Shown here piece after piece: positions 1 to 12,400 of a DNA stretch of 24,095 nt (its first letter is position 1; the number at the start of each line of letters is the position of its first letter). The notes under the pieces were generated by a model, which was given only the letters and a program-made list of their open reading frames with translations, was not told where the DNA came from and searched no databases. The position numbers were made by a program, and so were the translations under genes. Source of the DNA: Echinococcus granulosus (taxonomy: Eukaryota; Platyhelminthes; Cestoda; Cyclophyllidea; Taeniidae); contig NW_020170457.1 of the NCBI RefSeq assembly GCF_000524195.1, positions 166,960-191,054 on the forward strand. The letters run 5' to 3'.

Positions 1-3000
1 AACATTGGACCAGGCCAAGATGGACCCCGAATTCCCTAGAAAGTTGAATAATTCCATTTGTTCCTACTGGAGATCGAATTCCCTCTCAGGAGGAAGGTAT
101 CAGAAATGGCCTCCAGTAATGCAAAATCCAACTGGATGTGAGGAATGGACTAATTTGCTTACACTTAACTCCATTTTACGCAAGTACCATGGAAGAACTG
201 ACGATAGTAAATTTAATTGGTCTTCCATTTTTTTACTTTTTTTCATGTTGTTTGCTTCCTGACTTGGGACTTTTCACTACCTCAATGGGTGCTCCAATCT
301 AAGAACCATTACTCTCCTTTACAATAAAACTTAATTTCAGTCGACTTTGTCATACTTCCCATCCCCGAATTCCAAAAACAAACTCTAAAACTTTTAAATT
401 TAAGAGGTTGCGCCTTCTTTGAATACAATTTGAAGATTTCGATGCATCTGTTTCTACACCACCAACATCTGCAGGTCTACCAGATGGACCTGGGGTAGAA
501 AACGCTACTTTCTCTCCAAGCTAAGAATATACCAAAGGGCGGGTATGTGAATCACTGAAGAATTTCCTTGCAAAAATTTACATTTTTTTTCGAAATACAT
601 AGCTGGTGATGCCGGATCAGTGGGTTAGAGAAGGTGCTGCCATGCCGACTATTCCAACGTTGGAGAATTGAAGCACTGTGGAGTAAGAACTCGGAGGCAT
701 TTAAGGCAAAAGGAGAAGGATAAATTTTACCCAATATACTTGGGCTAGAAGTAGTCCTATGTTTCGCTGAAGATGACATTCCAAACTCATTGAGTCTAGA
801 CAGAGATACAAGGTGGCTCTGTTATCTTCCTAACTTTACCATCTTCCTGCTGTCACGGTGTTAAAATAAACATTTGAATGAGTAAAAGATTAAAAGAACA
901 ACGCACAACCTTACAGACAAACTCATAGACTAGGATTTGAGGTAGGAGGCCTTTAAACTAATCAAATCCATATACAGAAAACGCGATTCATAGCCCTTCT
1001 ACTTATAGATCTCCTAAATGAATGCAAGGCGATGTCAGCAGTGGCGGTTTAGGCACTCACATTCATTTCTTCCTCCTCTTCCTCCCATTTTTTAAGACTT
1101 TGCAATTAACCGTTTTACATTTTAACCTTCCTTTACAAAAAAGGCAGCCTAAATTATTTGTCTATAAGCAGCAAAACGAGGTGGACTAATGCACCTACTT
1201 TTTTACGTAGTTAAATGGGTTGGAATCACGAAGTTTGCACTCCCCGAGTTTGACAAGAAGGCGAATTTGATTAACCCCTTCGTTGGTACTGGGGTTGAGC
1301 ACATTGAGTGCGCTTAAAAAGCACAGTAGTAATTAACAGCTGAAGCTACTTTAAATTCGGAGGATAAAAAATGATCCCTTATGGAGCTAGCATGAATCCC
1401 TCGAACCCCTGATTACCTCCTACTCCTTTTGATTGCTTCAGGTGGCAAGGTGGAATAGATGGTTTCTGAGCTAACCTTCTTCTAGGTACGTGATTCCATG
1501 TTTGCCAATCAAACTCGTTCACAGCAAAACCCTTCAATACTATATACAATTTGAACGATATCAAAGTACCTCTTGCCTTGATGGCAAATCCTAGCACGAC
1601 CACCCCACCTGATTCGTTAATAATCTTTTCACTTAAATCATCGTATGTGATACCATAGTCGATGGAGAAGAGGGCTACAAAAAAGCACTCAAGCTCTTCA
1701 GCTTCAGTAGGTTTTAGTCAACGCCTAAATGCCGTGGTGTTACGTCTGTTGCCACCGCCTCCCATCCTATCACCTCTTTAGAGTACGTACTAATGAATTA
1801 CATGCGTAAGCCTACAAAGCTGAGTCTGGTCTTTCTAAAAGATGGGGCTTTAAAAGCCCAAAAGACGTAGATTTGTGTAGGCTTTTTAAATCCGCCGATT
1901 GAGGTAGCCTAATGTTCCATAACTGTAACAACTTTGCGAAGTCAAGAGACCTAAAAGACTTAATAAGTTAGAGATGAGATTGTGCAACCGGAAGCGATAA
2001 GAATTTAATCGTAAACAATGTTTAACTTAGGCAAAAGGTAAAATAAAGCCAAGTAAAAGGATAGAATGAGCAGAGAGGGTTTTTCGCTTCCCTTTCAAAA
2101 CTCAGAGGAAATTATGAAGTTGTGATCAAAGGCGGTGGTTCCAGCCCATGAAATTCGCAGGTGTATTAAAGTTTAGTCAAACAATCCGTAGGTGGACATT
2201 TCTGGTTGCAAATCTTAGATTTTTAATCAGGAAAAAAGCAAATTATTTAAAAGATAATAAAATAGGAAAGCATTAATATTAAGGTTATTCTCTTGCGTGA
2301 AAAATGAGTAATATACGGAGAAAAAAAGTGTGTTTTGCTGTAAATAACCTGCTACCATACCCTTCTAGGCCGCAGTTGGAAAAGAATTCGTATTTTTGAC
2401 TTAAAAATAATTTAGGCGGATCCACAATAAATCGGTAGCAAGTAGTTTGTCAAGTCTAAACTAACAGGCTGCCCTCATTTCCAATTCACTCTAAACACAC
2501 AGCTTACCAAAATGGCGGCTAACTTGGCCAAGGGCTTGAATGAATGCATCCAGGCAGGCATGTATGCGACGCTGTGCGACGGTCATCGACATCTCTTATG
2601 AAAAAACTCACAAATCTCTGACTTGAAGATATCTCCCGGACATTACATGTGATTTCGAGCGCATCACGACAACGCGACACGCCGTGGCAGTAAGATATTC
2701 GGTCGAGGTTTGTCGATGTTGTACTGATCGTCTGTCAGTGATTCTCCCATACATCTACGATTTCCAGCTCAGCACAACACGGGATAGCAGTCATTGATTT
2801 CTGTGACTGACTACCCTACACAATGAACGCTCAGCCAATGCTACTGTGTCGACGAAGCTGTAGAGGAATCTATTTACTCTTCTACCAGTGTGAACGTTAG
2901 AAAAACCCAGTGTTTCCTCAAGCAGGCGTAATTTCAAGGACCTGGCACACACACAACGAATACCAAGACAACGTCGTCCTTTTAACAACTTTTAAGCAAG

Positions 3001-3236
3001 AAGATGCGAAAGTGGTGGGTAGAAGAGAAGTGCTTTAACAATGAAGTCATAACCTTCCACACAGCATCATTTTTCTCGCAAATCAGACGACGCATAGTAC
3101 CAGTGGAAGTACCAAGTGTGTCAACAATTCAAGAGTCTATCACCTGACTTACTATACCATGCTCACTAGGCATTGAGACAACTCAAAAAAGTTGATTAAA
3201 ACAAATATCTAAAGAGAGTTGTTCAAATCGGCCCAC
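1..3236 (-). other. Intron 4 of the Eph receptor (partial, runs off the left end)
   Basis: This is non-coding sequence downstream of exon 4. I looked on the minus strand for the expected Cys-rich/EGF-like exon (pattern G-x-C-x-C) and saw none. Short frames on both strands (5-262 plus, 552-779 minus, 1379-1603 minus, 2791-2988 minus) have no recognisable similarity and are of chance length. The minus frame at 2791-2988 contains a Cys-x-Cys but lacks the neighbouring Gly and Trp of the Eph box. Confidence 0.6.
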
Positions 3237-3485
3237 CTGCCAGGCTGGACATGCGAGGTAGTAGATCCGAATACGATCGAGCATTAGACAGGCGCCGTGA
3301 TCACGAATGGCCAGCCGCATCCACCCAGTGGATACTTGGGTTGGTGGCTTTGTTGCTGTCGTCACTGCCTTCCGCTCAGTCTGGGGTCGAAAACGAATTA
3401 ACCAACTTGTTACTGCAGTGTCCTCTAAGGGATATGTGGAGCTCCACTTCCGATCGGAGGAGATTGTCGCCAGTTTCTTAAACGA
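3237..3485 (-). CDS. Eph receptor exon 4: second half of the ligand-binding domain
   Basis: The exon is 249 nt, 83 codons (residues 159-241), phase 0 at both ends. Its acceptor is excellent (ttctctgccttttag) and its donor is CAG|GTGGGC. It begins SFKKLATISSD, matching the Eph segment 'F(V)K(I/V)DTIAAD'. It ends with GWMRLAIRDHGAC and then RIRIYYLACP, matching 'GFYLAFQDVGAC...VRV(Y/F)(F/Y)KKCP', the last strands of the domain with its closing Cys (237). Between these two anchors the loop is about 42 residues against about 28 in vertebrate Eph receptors, so this region is expanded. Two plus-strand frames over the same bases (from 3251 and 3307) look codon-like but are antisense shadows. The next exon should carry the Cys-rich box with a G-x-C-x-C motif. 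I searched positions 1-3236 on the minus strand for it and did not find it. Confidence 0.92.
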
Positions 3486-6400
3486 CTAAAAGGCAGAGAA
3501 ATGGGTACCTAGGAATTTCAGAGATGAAAGATTATGCAAAAGATTTATTATTTACATATCTCATTTCCTATTTTATTTTCTAAAAAATAGTTCAGAAATT
3601 AGGAGAAAGCCTGGGAAAGGATCCGTTTGTCACATTGACGTGATATTTGTCAATCTTAACCGCGTTGCAGACTAGCTCAAGAAAAAAAGAAAAACTCAGA
3701 AAGGTGAAACAGAATGAAAATTGATAGGGTTAAAACAATTTTCCAGTTTTCTTTTAAAACTCTCTTTTTTAAGGAACAGGTGTTATGCATGAAATGGCGT
3801 CCCTGAGGAAGTTATTGAATGATCCGTTGATTTCACATTTAGGTAAGTTGGGCGACGAAAAAAATTCCTTATTTGTAGTTATTTTATAATGAGGAATTTA
3901 ACAAACTTTTTACAGACTAACAATACATGTCACACACCTGTGTCGCTTGGCTTAGATGAGAAAGTCAGAACGTCACATATATGTGACACTAGTACCAATT
4001 TTGTCAGGGCAAGTCAAACGAAGGAAAATGGTGTTTTTGCCACTTTAACCGCACATATGCCTGGCAGATATGCGAATCTCTCTTAGGTTATCCACACATA
4101 CCACCTATCATCTACTTGTTAAGCGTTTGGTACTGTACTCCTTGCCCTTGTTTTGAATGCGTCATTGATAAGCAAAGTTAAGAGGCAGAGCTCTCAGAGG
4201 AGGAATAAATCTGTAAAATTAAATGCCTTACCTCCTTTGGGTAAGATTTATCTCCTTTCGCGGCACCACAACCACCCACTAGCGGTTTTGACTTTACGCC
4301 TGAGTAAATTTGATATTTTCGTGGTCGATTGAACAGAAAAGTTTTCTTGTTTCCTTTCATCAAAAAAGAACAAAAAGGAAAGGAGAAAAATTTGTAGATG
4401 TACATTTTGTTCCTCTTACTCTTTACCTCAAATTAGGATTAAAATATCGGAATTTGGCTGTCTTTAAATTAAGAGGTGGAGCTCAACTTCTGCGTTTTCA
4501 AATTGGCCACTTTGTCATAGAATAAGATGATTTCCATTGTAATTTGACGAAAATCGGCAAGACGCGACTTCCTGGAGGTGATATAGCAATTGTCCACTGT
4601 ACACTTGAAAGGTTTCTGGAAACCACGCTGTTGAGCTTTCGTAACCACTTGGCCTTTAAGTGCTTAACTCGCTCCAAGAAGAGTGAAACCTCGTCTGACT
4701 TCGAATATTCGTATTGATAGCGAGGTGTCAGTTTTCTGATCACCCTTGTCTTCCTCCGTCCTTGCATTACTTCAAGCAACAGCTTATAGAAACACCTCAC
4801 ACATGCTGAGGTGCCGAAAGGGGAGTCTGCCAAACCCGCCATTTCCGCCTCGGCATCGCCCCCTCTCCCATACAATGTCACCCCTTAAAAGTGCTTCTTT
4901 ATTATTAGAAGAATTATATAAGCTTATTCTCGCTTTTAAAAATTTAGAAATATGGAAAACAACTGGTTTGTTTTGATCTTTTAACTGTCTACTGTTCCTT
5001 TGTGGTGAAAATGTAAAAATTTGGCGGTTGCTTTTTCTTACCAAAACACTTCCAAGCGGTACTATAGAGAATCCGTGATCCATGTTTACCTTGCGTTTAG
5101 AAGAAAAAAGGAAAATTTTTGGATGCTTTTGGTTGCCCTCGTCATTTTAAATCTCTAGTTGCTACGATTAGGTTAAACAATACTTTCTTGATAGTCAAAT
5201 GCCATCACTTCAGCAAGGATGCCCCGTAAGGCTCCTGTCAGTACGTTAACATTTATCTGGTATGGAGAAACCACTGAATGGATCAAAATATCCCGAGATC
5301 GAAAAAAATTGATGTCATTTTTTGATCCGCCTGTCTAATAGTGAATTGTTGCAAAGTAAAGGGAAGAACTTTCCAAATGCCCTGGTTAAATTCCTGCATA
5401 ACATGAGCACCAGCCCATTGACATGGTGATTTCTTGCGTCCTTTAACACCTCCCTTCAGACTGTTTTAAAGCCTCTCATTGCAGTGTGGGTTGTACAAAT
5501 CTCATAAAGTCGATTTTAGCCTGTGTGCATCAGGAATCTAATTGAAATCGGTCTTCAAACTACGGAAAGTCAAGCTTATCAAAGCACTTGGAATGGGCGC
5601 GATATGCGGCGGTGTAGCGAATCATCTAAAAATGGCTTAAACACCTTCATCATCGACTTCATCTTCTTCTTTAGTGCAATGTTTTATGTGACGCCTACAA
5701 TCATTTGGCACGGGAAAGTCGTGAAATCTCTTAAGAAGATGGGCATCACCCATTTGTCACACATTTATGGATGATCATAAGCTTCTTTAATGCTCTCTCA
5801 GGCATTATAAAAGTAAGCTGCGCACTTTAAACTTTTGACTGACGAACTTATGCTGAGGAGTAGCTCTTTCCATTTCAAGCCTCGCTGTTTATGCCCAGGT
5901 ACTTTATTCACCGTCCATCGCACTGCTTAAGCATATACTACCTCAGCCTTGAAAGACTCGGCCTCTTTTCTTTGTACAGTGACTTGTGGACAGGCGGCAC
6001 TGTTCAATGGGAATCTCCTGTTCGAGTATCCCATCTTCTCAGTGGGATACAGCTTGAAGAAGTGAAAGAAGGACTTCTAGAGGGACAGTCAGGACAGATG
6101 GATAGAGTGGAGCCTTATTCTAGAAAGATATTGCAAGATACTCATGTCCAGGGCAAACAACACCTCGTGTTTAGAAGACTCTGTCTGTTTTGTGTAGATT
6201 ATGAAGGAAAAATAACCCTTAGTCGCTAAGAATCGCTTTTAGAGGGCGAACAACGAGAACAACGCAACTACTTTCTTGATAAGATGCTTGATAGTGCAAG
6301 AAGAACCTTCCAAAAATAGTCAGGATGGGTTGATAAGTCACATTCCTGCAGGACAATGAAAAATCCTCTACTGCATGAAACCAAGGCCGAAAAAGAGGTG

Positions 6401-9400
6401 GCTAGGACTGAGGTTGCTTATTTTTGCATAGAAGGGCAGGTGGAACTTGCCACATGCGCCCGTCTAATCAGTAAAGGATTATGAATTATTCCAAGGGAGA
6501 AATGGCGTGCCCTTGGAAGCCTACTTCTGTACTTTTAAGGAGGAAAGTGCTGAGGTGAATATGGCTGGAGTGGAAAAAATGAATGCTTAAAGGCAAGTTA
6601 TTTCACGGAGGTCAATTGTCTTTACTTTTGCTCCTGTGACAAGGGATGAGGCAGGGTATGTTTGGTACGTTGACGCGATTGACAATGATGGAGTGTCGTA
6701 ATCCCAACCTAACCCTACAAATCCCTTCCACGTCGTATGACTTTTCATAGAGGCGGCTCTTAGACAACTCATTCACTTCTCTGGAAAGTGGCATTAACTT
6801 CGATTGTTCACTACCCGGAAATATCAACCTGTGTGACTCTAAAGAGCTAGAATGGATTATCATCTCTTCCGATCAGTTGCCTGGTCTCATGTAAGACACT
6901 GGGGCTGGCTGGTGTTGTAACCCTAGGGTGGAAGTAAACAAGTGGTAGACGTACTTACCCCTGTGAACATTTAATAACTCCTACACCTTTGGATGAAGTG
7001 CCATTTCCTTTTCCATGTAATTATACTTCATATCGCTGAATAAAATATCAACTGTCTTCAAAAATAGGCAATGGGATGGGCGTGAATCACTGGTGGGTTT
7101 CAACTTTGGGAGAGAAAGGGGGTGGGAATGTTACACCTGTAGGCGAATTTCAGGTCACTCCTCTGCACGAAAATCACATCATCACAAATTTAAGGTAAAA
7201 AAGCATTTTTTGTGCACGGTAATTTGCTAAAAACCTACATCAGTACGTGGAACATCGGCTACATCCATATCACTCCGCAAGGCCTCCTGTTGCAGAAAGA
7301 CGTCGAAATTCTCACGGCAGGCGCCACCGAGACCGTCGACAATTTCACGATCGGTACAGCTGCGTAGCATGAAGTTTACTTGCACATGAACACTGAGGGC
7401 TCGAACCAGGGGGATTAGTGGACCGAAGAGCCAAAATTCATCCCTCTTTGTGGTGGAACTGCTCTCGCACAGACCATACACACTGTAGCCTGCACCTGGC
7501 CGACTTTGTTGACGCCACTAAGATAGGTAGAGAGGGAAAATATGAATAACTTCTTGATTTCGATGCTAATTGCTCTTGGCTGGAAAAGACTTTTAGCTCC
7601 TTGATACCATACTACGCTTCTTTCGGTGTTTAGTCCGTACCTGTACGGTTGAAGCGTTCCGGGAGAGATGGCTTCACTTTGCCCATCAATCCTGCTGGTC
7701 AAGGTCCCCCTTTTTCTAGGCTTTCTTTAATCAAGGGCAGCATCCCTAGGTTATGTACTGGCCAAAGGGAGAAAGCTGTCTTGGTACTCAGTATGCAATA
7801 GCCTCTTGAATTTTTCGCTCTTCCTTAATCAGGCAGCCAGAATCAGCCAGGCAATGGAAATCACCATCAACAGACGTACAGTAGAGGGTCTTGAAAACGT
7901 CCGCACAATTTAGTTGCAGAGCTTACTGCAGCTAGGGGGCTGAGCATGCCATCACTCGCCAGGACTTTTCAGTGCTTACCACGTGCTATGGTAGAATGCC
8001 TCTTGATGAAGCAGGCGTGAAATCGGAAGTCTTTTTTGACAGATACTAATGATCTTTGAAGTAGTCGCTAAAGTTTTGACAGTGATTAGCTTTTCACTTG
8101 TGACATTTGAGTTGCCACGTCTTAGAAAAGCCATGCTTTAGTTTATCGCCACCTCTAAAAATATTAGGCAACTCAGGGTTAAATTTTTTCCTTTTTTAAT
8201 ATGAAGGTCCAAAAGTAACAAGTTTATTGGATTGTTTAGTCTAAAATATCTTATCTTTACTACTTTAATATTTAGGTGTTGACGTTCATCTTTGACGTTT
8301 CCCTTCTCCCGGTCAATTTATCAGCAAATTGTCATCATGTCAAGATCTTATTTTTGTTCTGTGATACGATGATTTGTCATGGTTGGCTTTACCTGTAAAG
8401 AGTTCAAAGTTATTTGTTTATAGGTTTTAAACCTCCCCCCTCCAATTTCAATAGGAGGCCCTTTTCAAGGTCAAGATCTGTCCATTGCCTCAATTGGACT
8501 GGTCCAATTTCCACTCCTTGACTGGCATCCATAACAACATGAAAAAAGGGTAACAAAAGTTTGAGTTCACTTTACGCTGCAAAGAAAGACGAATTTTTTT
8601 GGATAGAGAAGTCAGAATGCTAAGCACGGATAGCTGCCCTTGACACCTATTCACCTTGACATGTCACTTTACACATTCGATGAACAAACGCTACTGCTGG
8701 CTGGAATAAGAGATTTTTTAACAAGTGATTACCCCATTTTAGCAAGTACAGAAAAATGGCGGATAACAAGAAGGTATGAGATTAAATATCAAATTTTCAG
8801 AGTTGTCAAGTCATCGGGAAGGCAGAACTCGACTTAGGTGGCAGCGACGATGATTTAAAGAGGGGAATGAGATTTTTTTAAATGTTTTGAAATGGGTGCG
8901 ATGTTTACCTTGTAGACCTGATTAGTTAGAGAGGTGGGTACTCTCCTAATCATTAGTGCTCCAGTTACTGCGTCTGTGTCCTGTTCCCATCTACCGATTC
9001 TCATTGAGCTCAACATAATTTTTATGGAGGTCATCGGAGGGGTGTGTTAGTTGTTGAGAGGAAACTAGATCATGAAGTTAACCCTAAATACCTCTTTCCA
9101 GAGCCAATAGAATTTCTTTCGGATGCTAATTTTGGTTGTTAATTGTTTGATCAGTACTAGTTTTTAGGAGGTGTGTTTGACTACCTTGATTCGACGTTAA
9201 GAACGCCTTCTGAGGCAAATCGGGGCCTTTAATTTCCCCATCCTTGCCTTCTCCCCACCAAAAGAGATGCTAATGTGGTGACACTGCATGCAATCTGCCC
9301 CTATTAATTACTGACAGTCGGCCTTCATGTTGTGCAAGGGGCAGTCCAGGTCACTCTTGGTACACCGCTTACCAAAATAGGAGGTAACAGTGCCAGTGGG

Positions 9401-12400
9401 CATGTGTGTGTGTATGTAGGTGCTTCGGTGCCCACATCCAGGCACGCGAGCATGCATGTTGGCAATGCCATGTGACGGTCAACGAAGTCCCTTGTGAATG
9501 AATGCACAAAACTTTAACTAGAGAGGACCTGCCTGAAATTATGAATGACTTCCACCACATCAATTTATAGCACGTCGCGGTGCAGCGCTGCAAAGGACGT
9601 CGAGACACTTAGACACGGAGGAGTCGTAAGGCCTTCGGTCGAGTCGTGTCGACCTTTAAAAAATCGCCTGCAGTGGACTTGTCAGTGGCCCTCCTATATG
9701 TTAGTGCTTTCTAACTCATCACATTACAGCACAGCGTGTCAGTCATTCACTTTTGTGAGCGGTCATACTACACATTATGCTCTTATCCAAGGTTGTCTAC
9801 TTGACCGAGATACGCAGGAGTTTGTCAAATCTTTCTTTATTTGGGATGTTGAATAGACGTAGTTTTAAGGAACTACCGAGACAGCTGCCCATTTTTGATG
9901 AACACAGCAATGGAAGGTTGCTAAAGCGGTGGGTATGAGAGGGTCGTTTTGACAAAAGACGTCATAATTAGCTGCATCGTATCATTAGTTGACACTTACC
10001 TTGGCTACAGCATTCCCGTCCCATATCAAAGCAAGCTTCAAGGCAGACAAATTATCATTGTTCGATATTACCCCTAATTTTTTAATTTGACTTTCAAGCC
10101 TCTTGTCTAGAAATCACTTTAAATTTCCAGAGTTGTATGAATTACCGTAGCTGATGCCGTTGTGACTACTTTCCAATGGATGCAAAAGGTGTTTTCGCCT
10201 TCTTAGATATGAAGAAATGAACAAAATTTGCATGTGTCACGTTGATTAGAGTGATTGTGGAATACTCAGCTGTTGTAAGGAGTCAACATCTAAGCTTCTT
10301 ATCCCCATATCTTCTGAGGTGGGTCACTCCTTGATTGTCATTCCTGATCTAGCAGATCAGTTTATAGAAAACTTGTTTACTGTGGATGCGATCAACAAAA
10401 CCAATGGACGACTTCAACTTAGTTGTAAAGGCTATTTTTCTTCATTCACTTCCCATATTTGCAGTTAAATTAGTCGAAAAGAACGCTCGTCATTTGGATC
10501 GGGTCTAAGAGTCCTTGGTTTTGTACGTTTACTTGTTCACTTTTACAGGGCCTTTTTGAAGAAAAGGGAAGAAAAAGAAAGGAGAGAAAAAGAGGAGGCT
10601 GAAGGTACAAGAAAACCCACTTACGCCAATGTCTGAGGCAGTATTTTTGGTCCAACACTCCCATCCACTTTCTCGAGAATCGAGGAGAACAACTGCAAAA
10701 AAAAGTTTGCAAAATGAAAGTTGTGCCATTTTCGTCTTACTCTTTTACAAATTTCTGCAGTTTAAATTTTCCTCCAGTTTGACAAATGGATGGGTGAGTG
10801 AATTCGCGTGATTTAGCCAATGAGTGAGAGGAGGCTCCCGAATGAACCAATGAGTAAAATGATTCACCTGAATGAACCAATGAGAAAGGGGATTCCCAGA
10901 AGTAAACCAATAAACGGATGAATTCTCCCGAGTGAGCCAATGAGTGTTGGGATTCCCCTTAGTGAAAGAATGAATGGGTAGACCGGCGAAAATAATCGAT
11001 TTTAAAGGTGTGAAAGGATCTATAGCTCTACCCAAAAGCATCATCTTCTTTCACCCTCCAAAGTTTAGCTTTTATATGTGTAATTCCTAAAAGATCTACA
11101 ATTTTGATAAATTAGCAGAAAACAAATTTTTAAAAGGGAAATTTGTACCATCAAATCATATTTTTACCATTTGTAAAGTTTTAATTTGCCAGAAATGGAA
11201 TTGCGCAATTTTCGTCTCCATTTTTAAGTTGTCGTCCTTTTTACTATTTTTAGTGTTCATATAAATATAAAATCAGAAACAATCTTCGCCATTTTTTGAA
11301 CAGTAAAAGAAGTTCACATAATTGCATGAAGTGAAATTCATAAACTGCTTTTCGTGATTTTCTTAATCATTCCGACAACCTTATATCTCCTAAATTCTCA
11401 AATAAAAATTAGATAACTATCTGAATGAAAAAGGGAACAATCCTTCTTATAAAAAACCCTACAATAGACCGCATTGACCTTTTTATTTGCCAGTGCTTCC
11501 ATGCAACTGTAAATAATCTTTTGTCTTTCCTAAAAAAATATGCTGCTTTTGTGTCACTAATTGAGGACCAGAATTAGGCATTTATTCCACTGACTTTCTT
11601 ATTTATTTCCTCCTTTGAAAAAGTCACTATATTGTAGCATTCCCTTGTCTCAGAGAACTCAACCCTAACTCAGCTCACTCTTCGGGCCTTGAGCAAAAGG
11701 CGTCCTTCGTGGAGTCCTGTAGGAGTGGGGAGGGGTCTGCCTCAAAAAATTTGCCCACCACTTTTGGAGTGACAACTCTAAAATAAAAAGTCTGCTATTT
11801 TTCCATATTCTAAATGCACTAAAAATGATTTAGANNNNNNNNNNNNNNNNNNNNNNNNNNNNNNNNNNNNNNNNNNNNNNNNNNNNNNNNNNNNNNNNNN
11901 NNNNNNNNNNNNNNNNNNNNNNNNNNNNNNNNNNAAAGGAATTGCTTTTTATTAACTCCGTGTCCCCCCCCCCCCTTTTTACTCCTAAGGAGGATGTCAC
12001 GTGGGTGTCTATAAAGTGACAGAAAGTGAAAAATTAATTGAGAAACAGTTGGAGACCATAGAAGATGGTAGGAGGAGTAACGTATGGGATGCCTTTTTGA
12101 GAAATAATATGTCAGCATCAACTTTTCTTCCGAAAGGGATACCGCATTTTCAAGGTATGTATCTTTGCTGACTTTTATGTATTTGTCACCTCTCAGGAGA
12201 GACGCTGCCACTAGCAGAAATTGTGAGAAATAAACTAGCCAAGCCTAATTTCACTTCCCTTTTGTGAGACCAACTTTTTTTGTCATTCAGACGACTTGTC
12301 AATTGTCATCCTGTAATAGCTCATTTGTTAAGTTAAAATTCCACCTTCTTATGAATAATTGCATTTTTAACGTATTATAGGGTTTTATAATTACATATTT

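Noticed and set aside
2791..2988. Minus-strand Cys-x-Cys frame considered as the Eph Cys-rich exon
   Set aside because: It lacks the Gly before the first Cys and the Trp/Pro of the family box, and the receptor frame does not continue into it from exon 4 with a convincing acceptor.
3251..3489. Two plus-strand frames (from 3251 and 3307) with regular codons, one with a signal-like hydrophobic stretch
   Set aside because: They are antisense to exon 4 of the Eph receptor, whose homology and splice sites explain the codon pattern.
4469..4663. Minus-strand peptide with KPFKCTVDNC, like the start of a C2H2 zinc finger
   Set aside because: The two zinc-binding His are absent (Phe and Ile/Thr at those places) and no second finger follows.
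4498..4881. 127-codon minus-strand frame
   Set aside because: The length is within chance expectation and no domain or motif is recognised.
6026..6050. 8-bp perfect stem with a 9-base loop (gtatccca/tgggatac), and a 7-bp stem at 10344-10360
   Set aside because: Stems of this size are expected by chance in 24 kb and nothing nearby suggests a function.
6724..6850. Minus-strand frame with KLMPLSREVNELSKSRLY, resembling the 'KLNTEIRDVGPLSKKGFY' Eph segment
   Set aside because: The match is loose. The residues it would supply are already covered by exon 4, and no acceptor/donor pair fits the phase-0 junction of exons 3 and 4.
7415..7702. Minus-strand 95-codon frame overlapping exon 3
   Set aside because: It is in a different frame from the Eph homology and has no family match. 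It is a shadow of exon 3.
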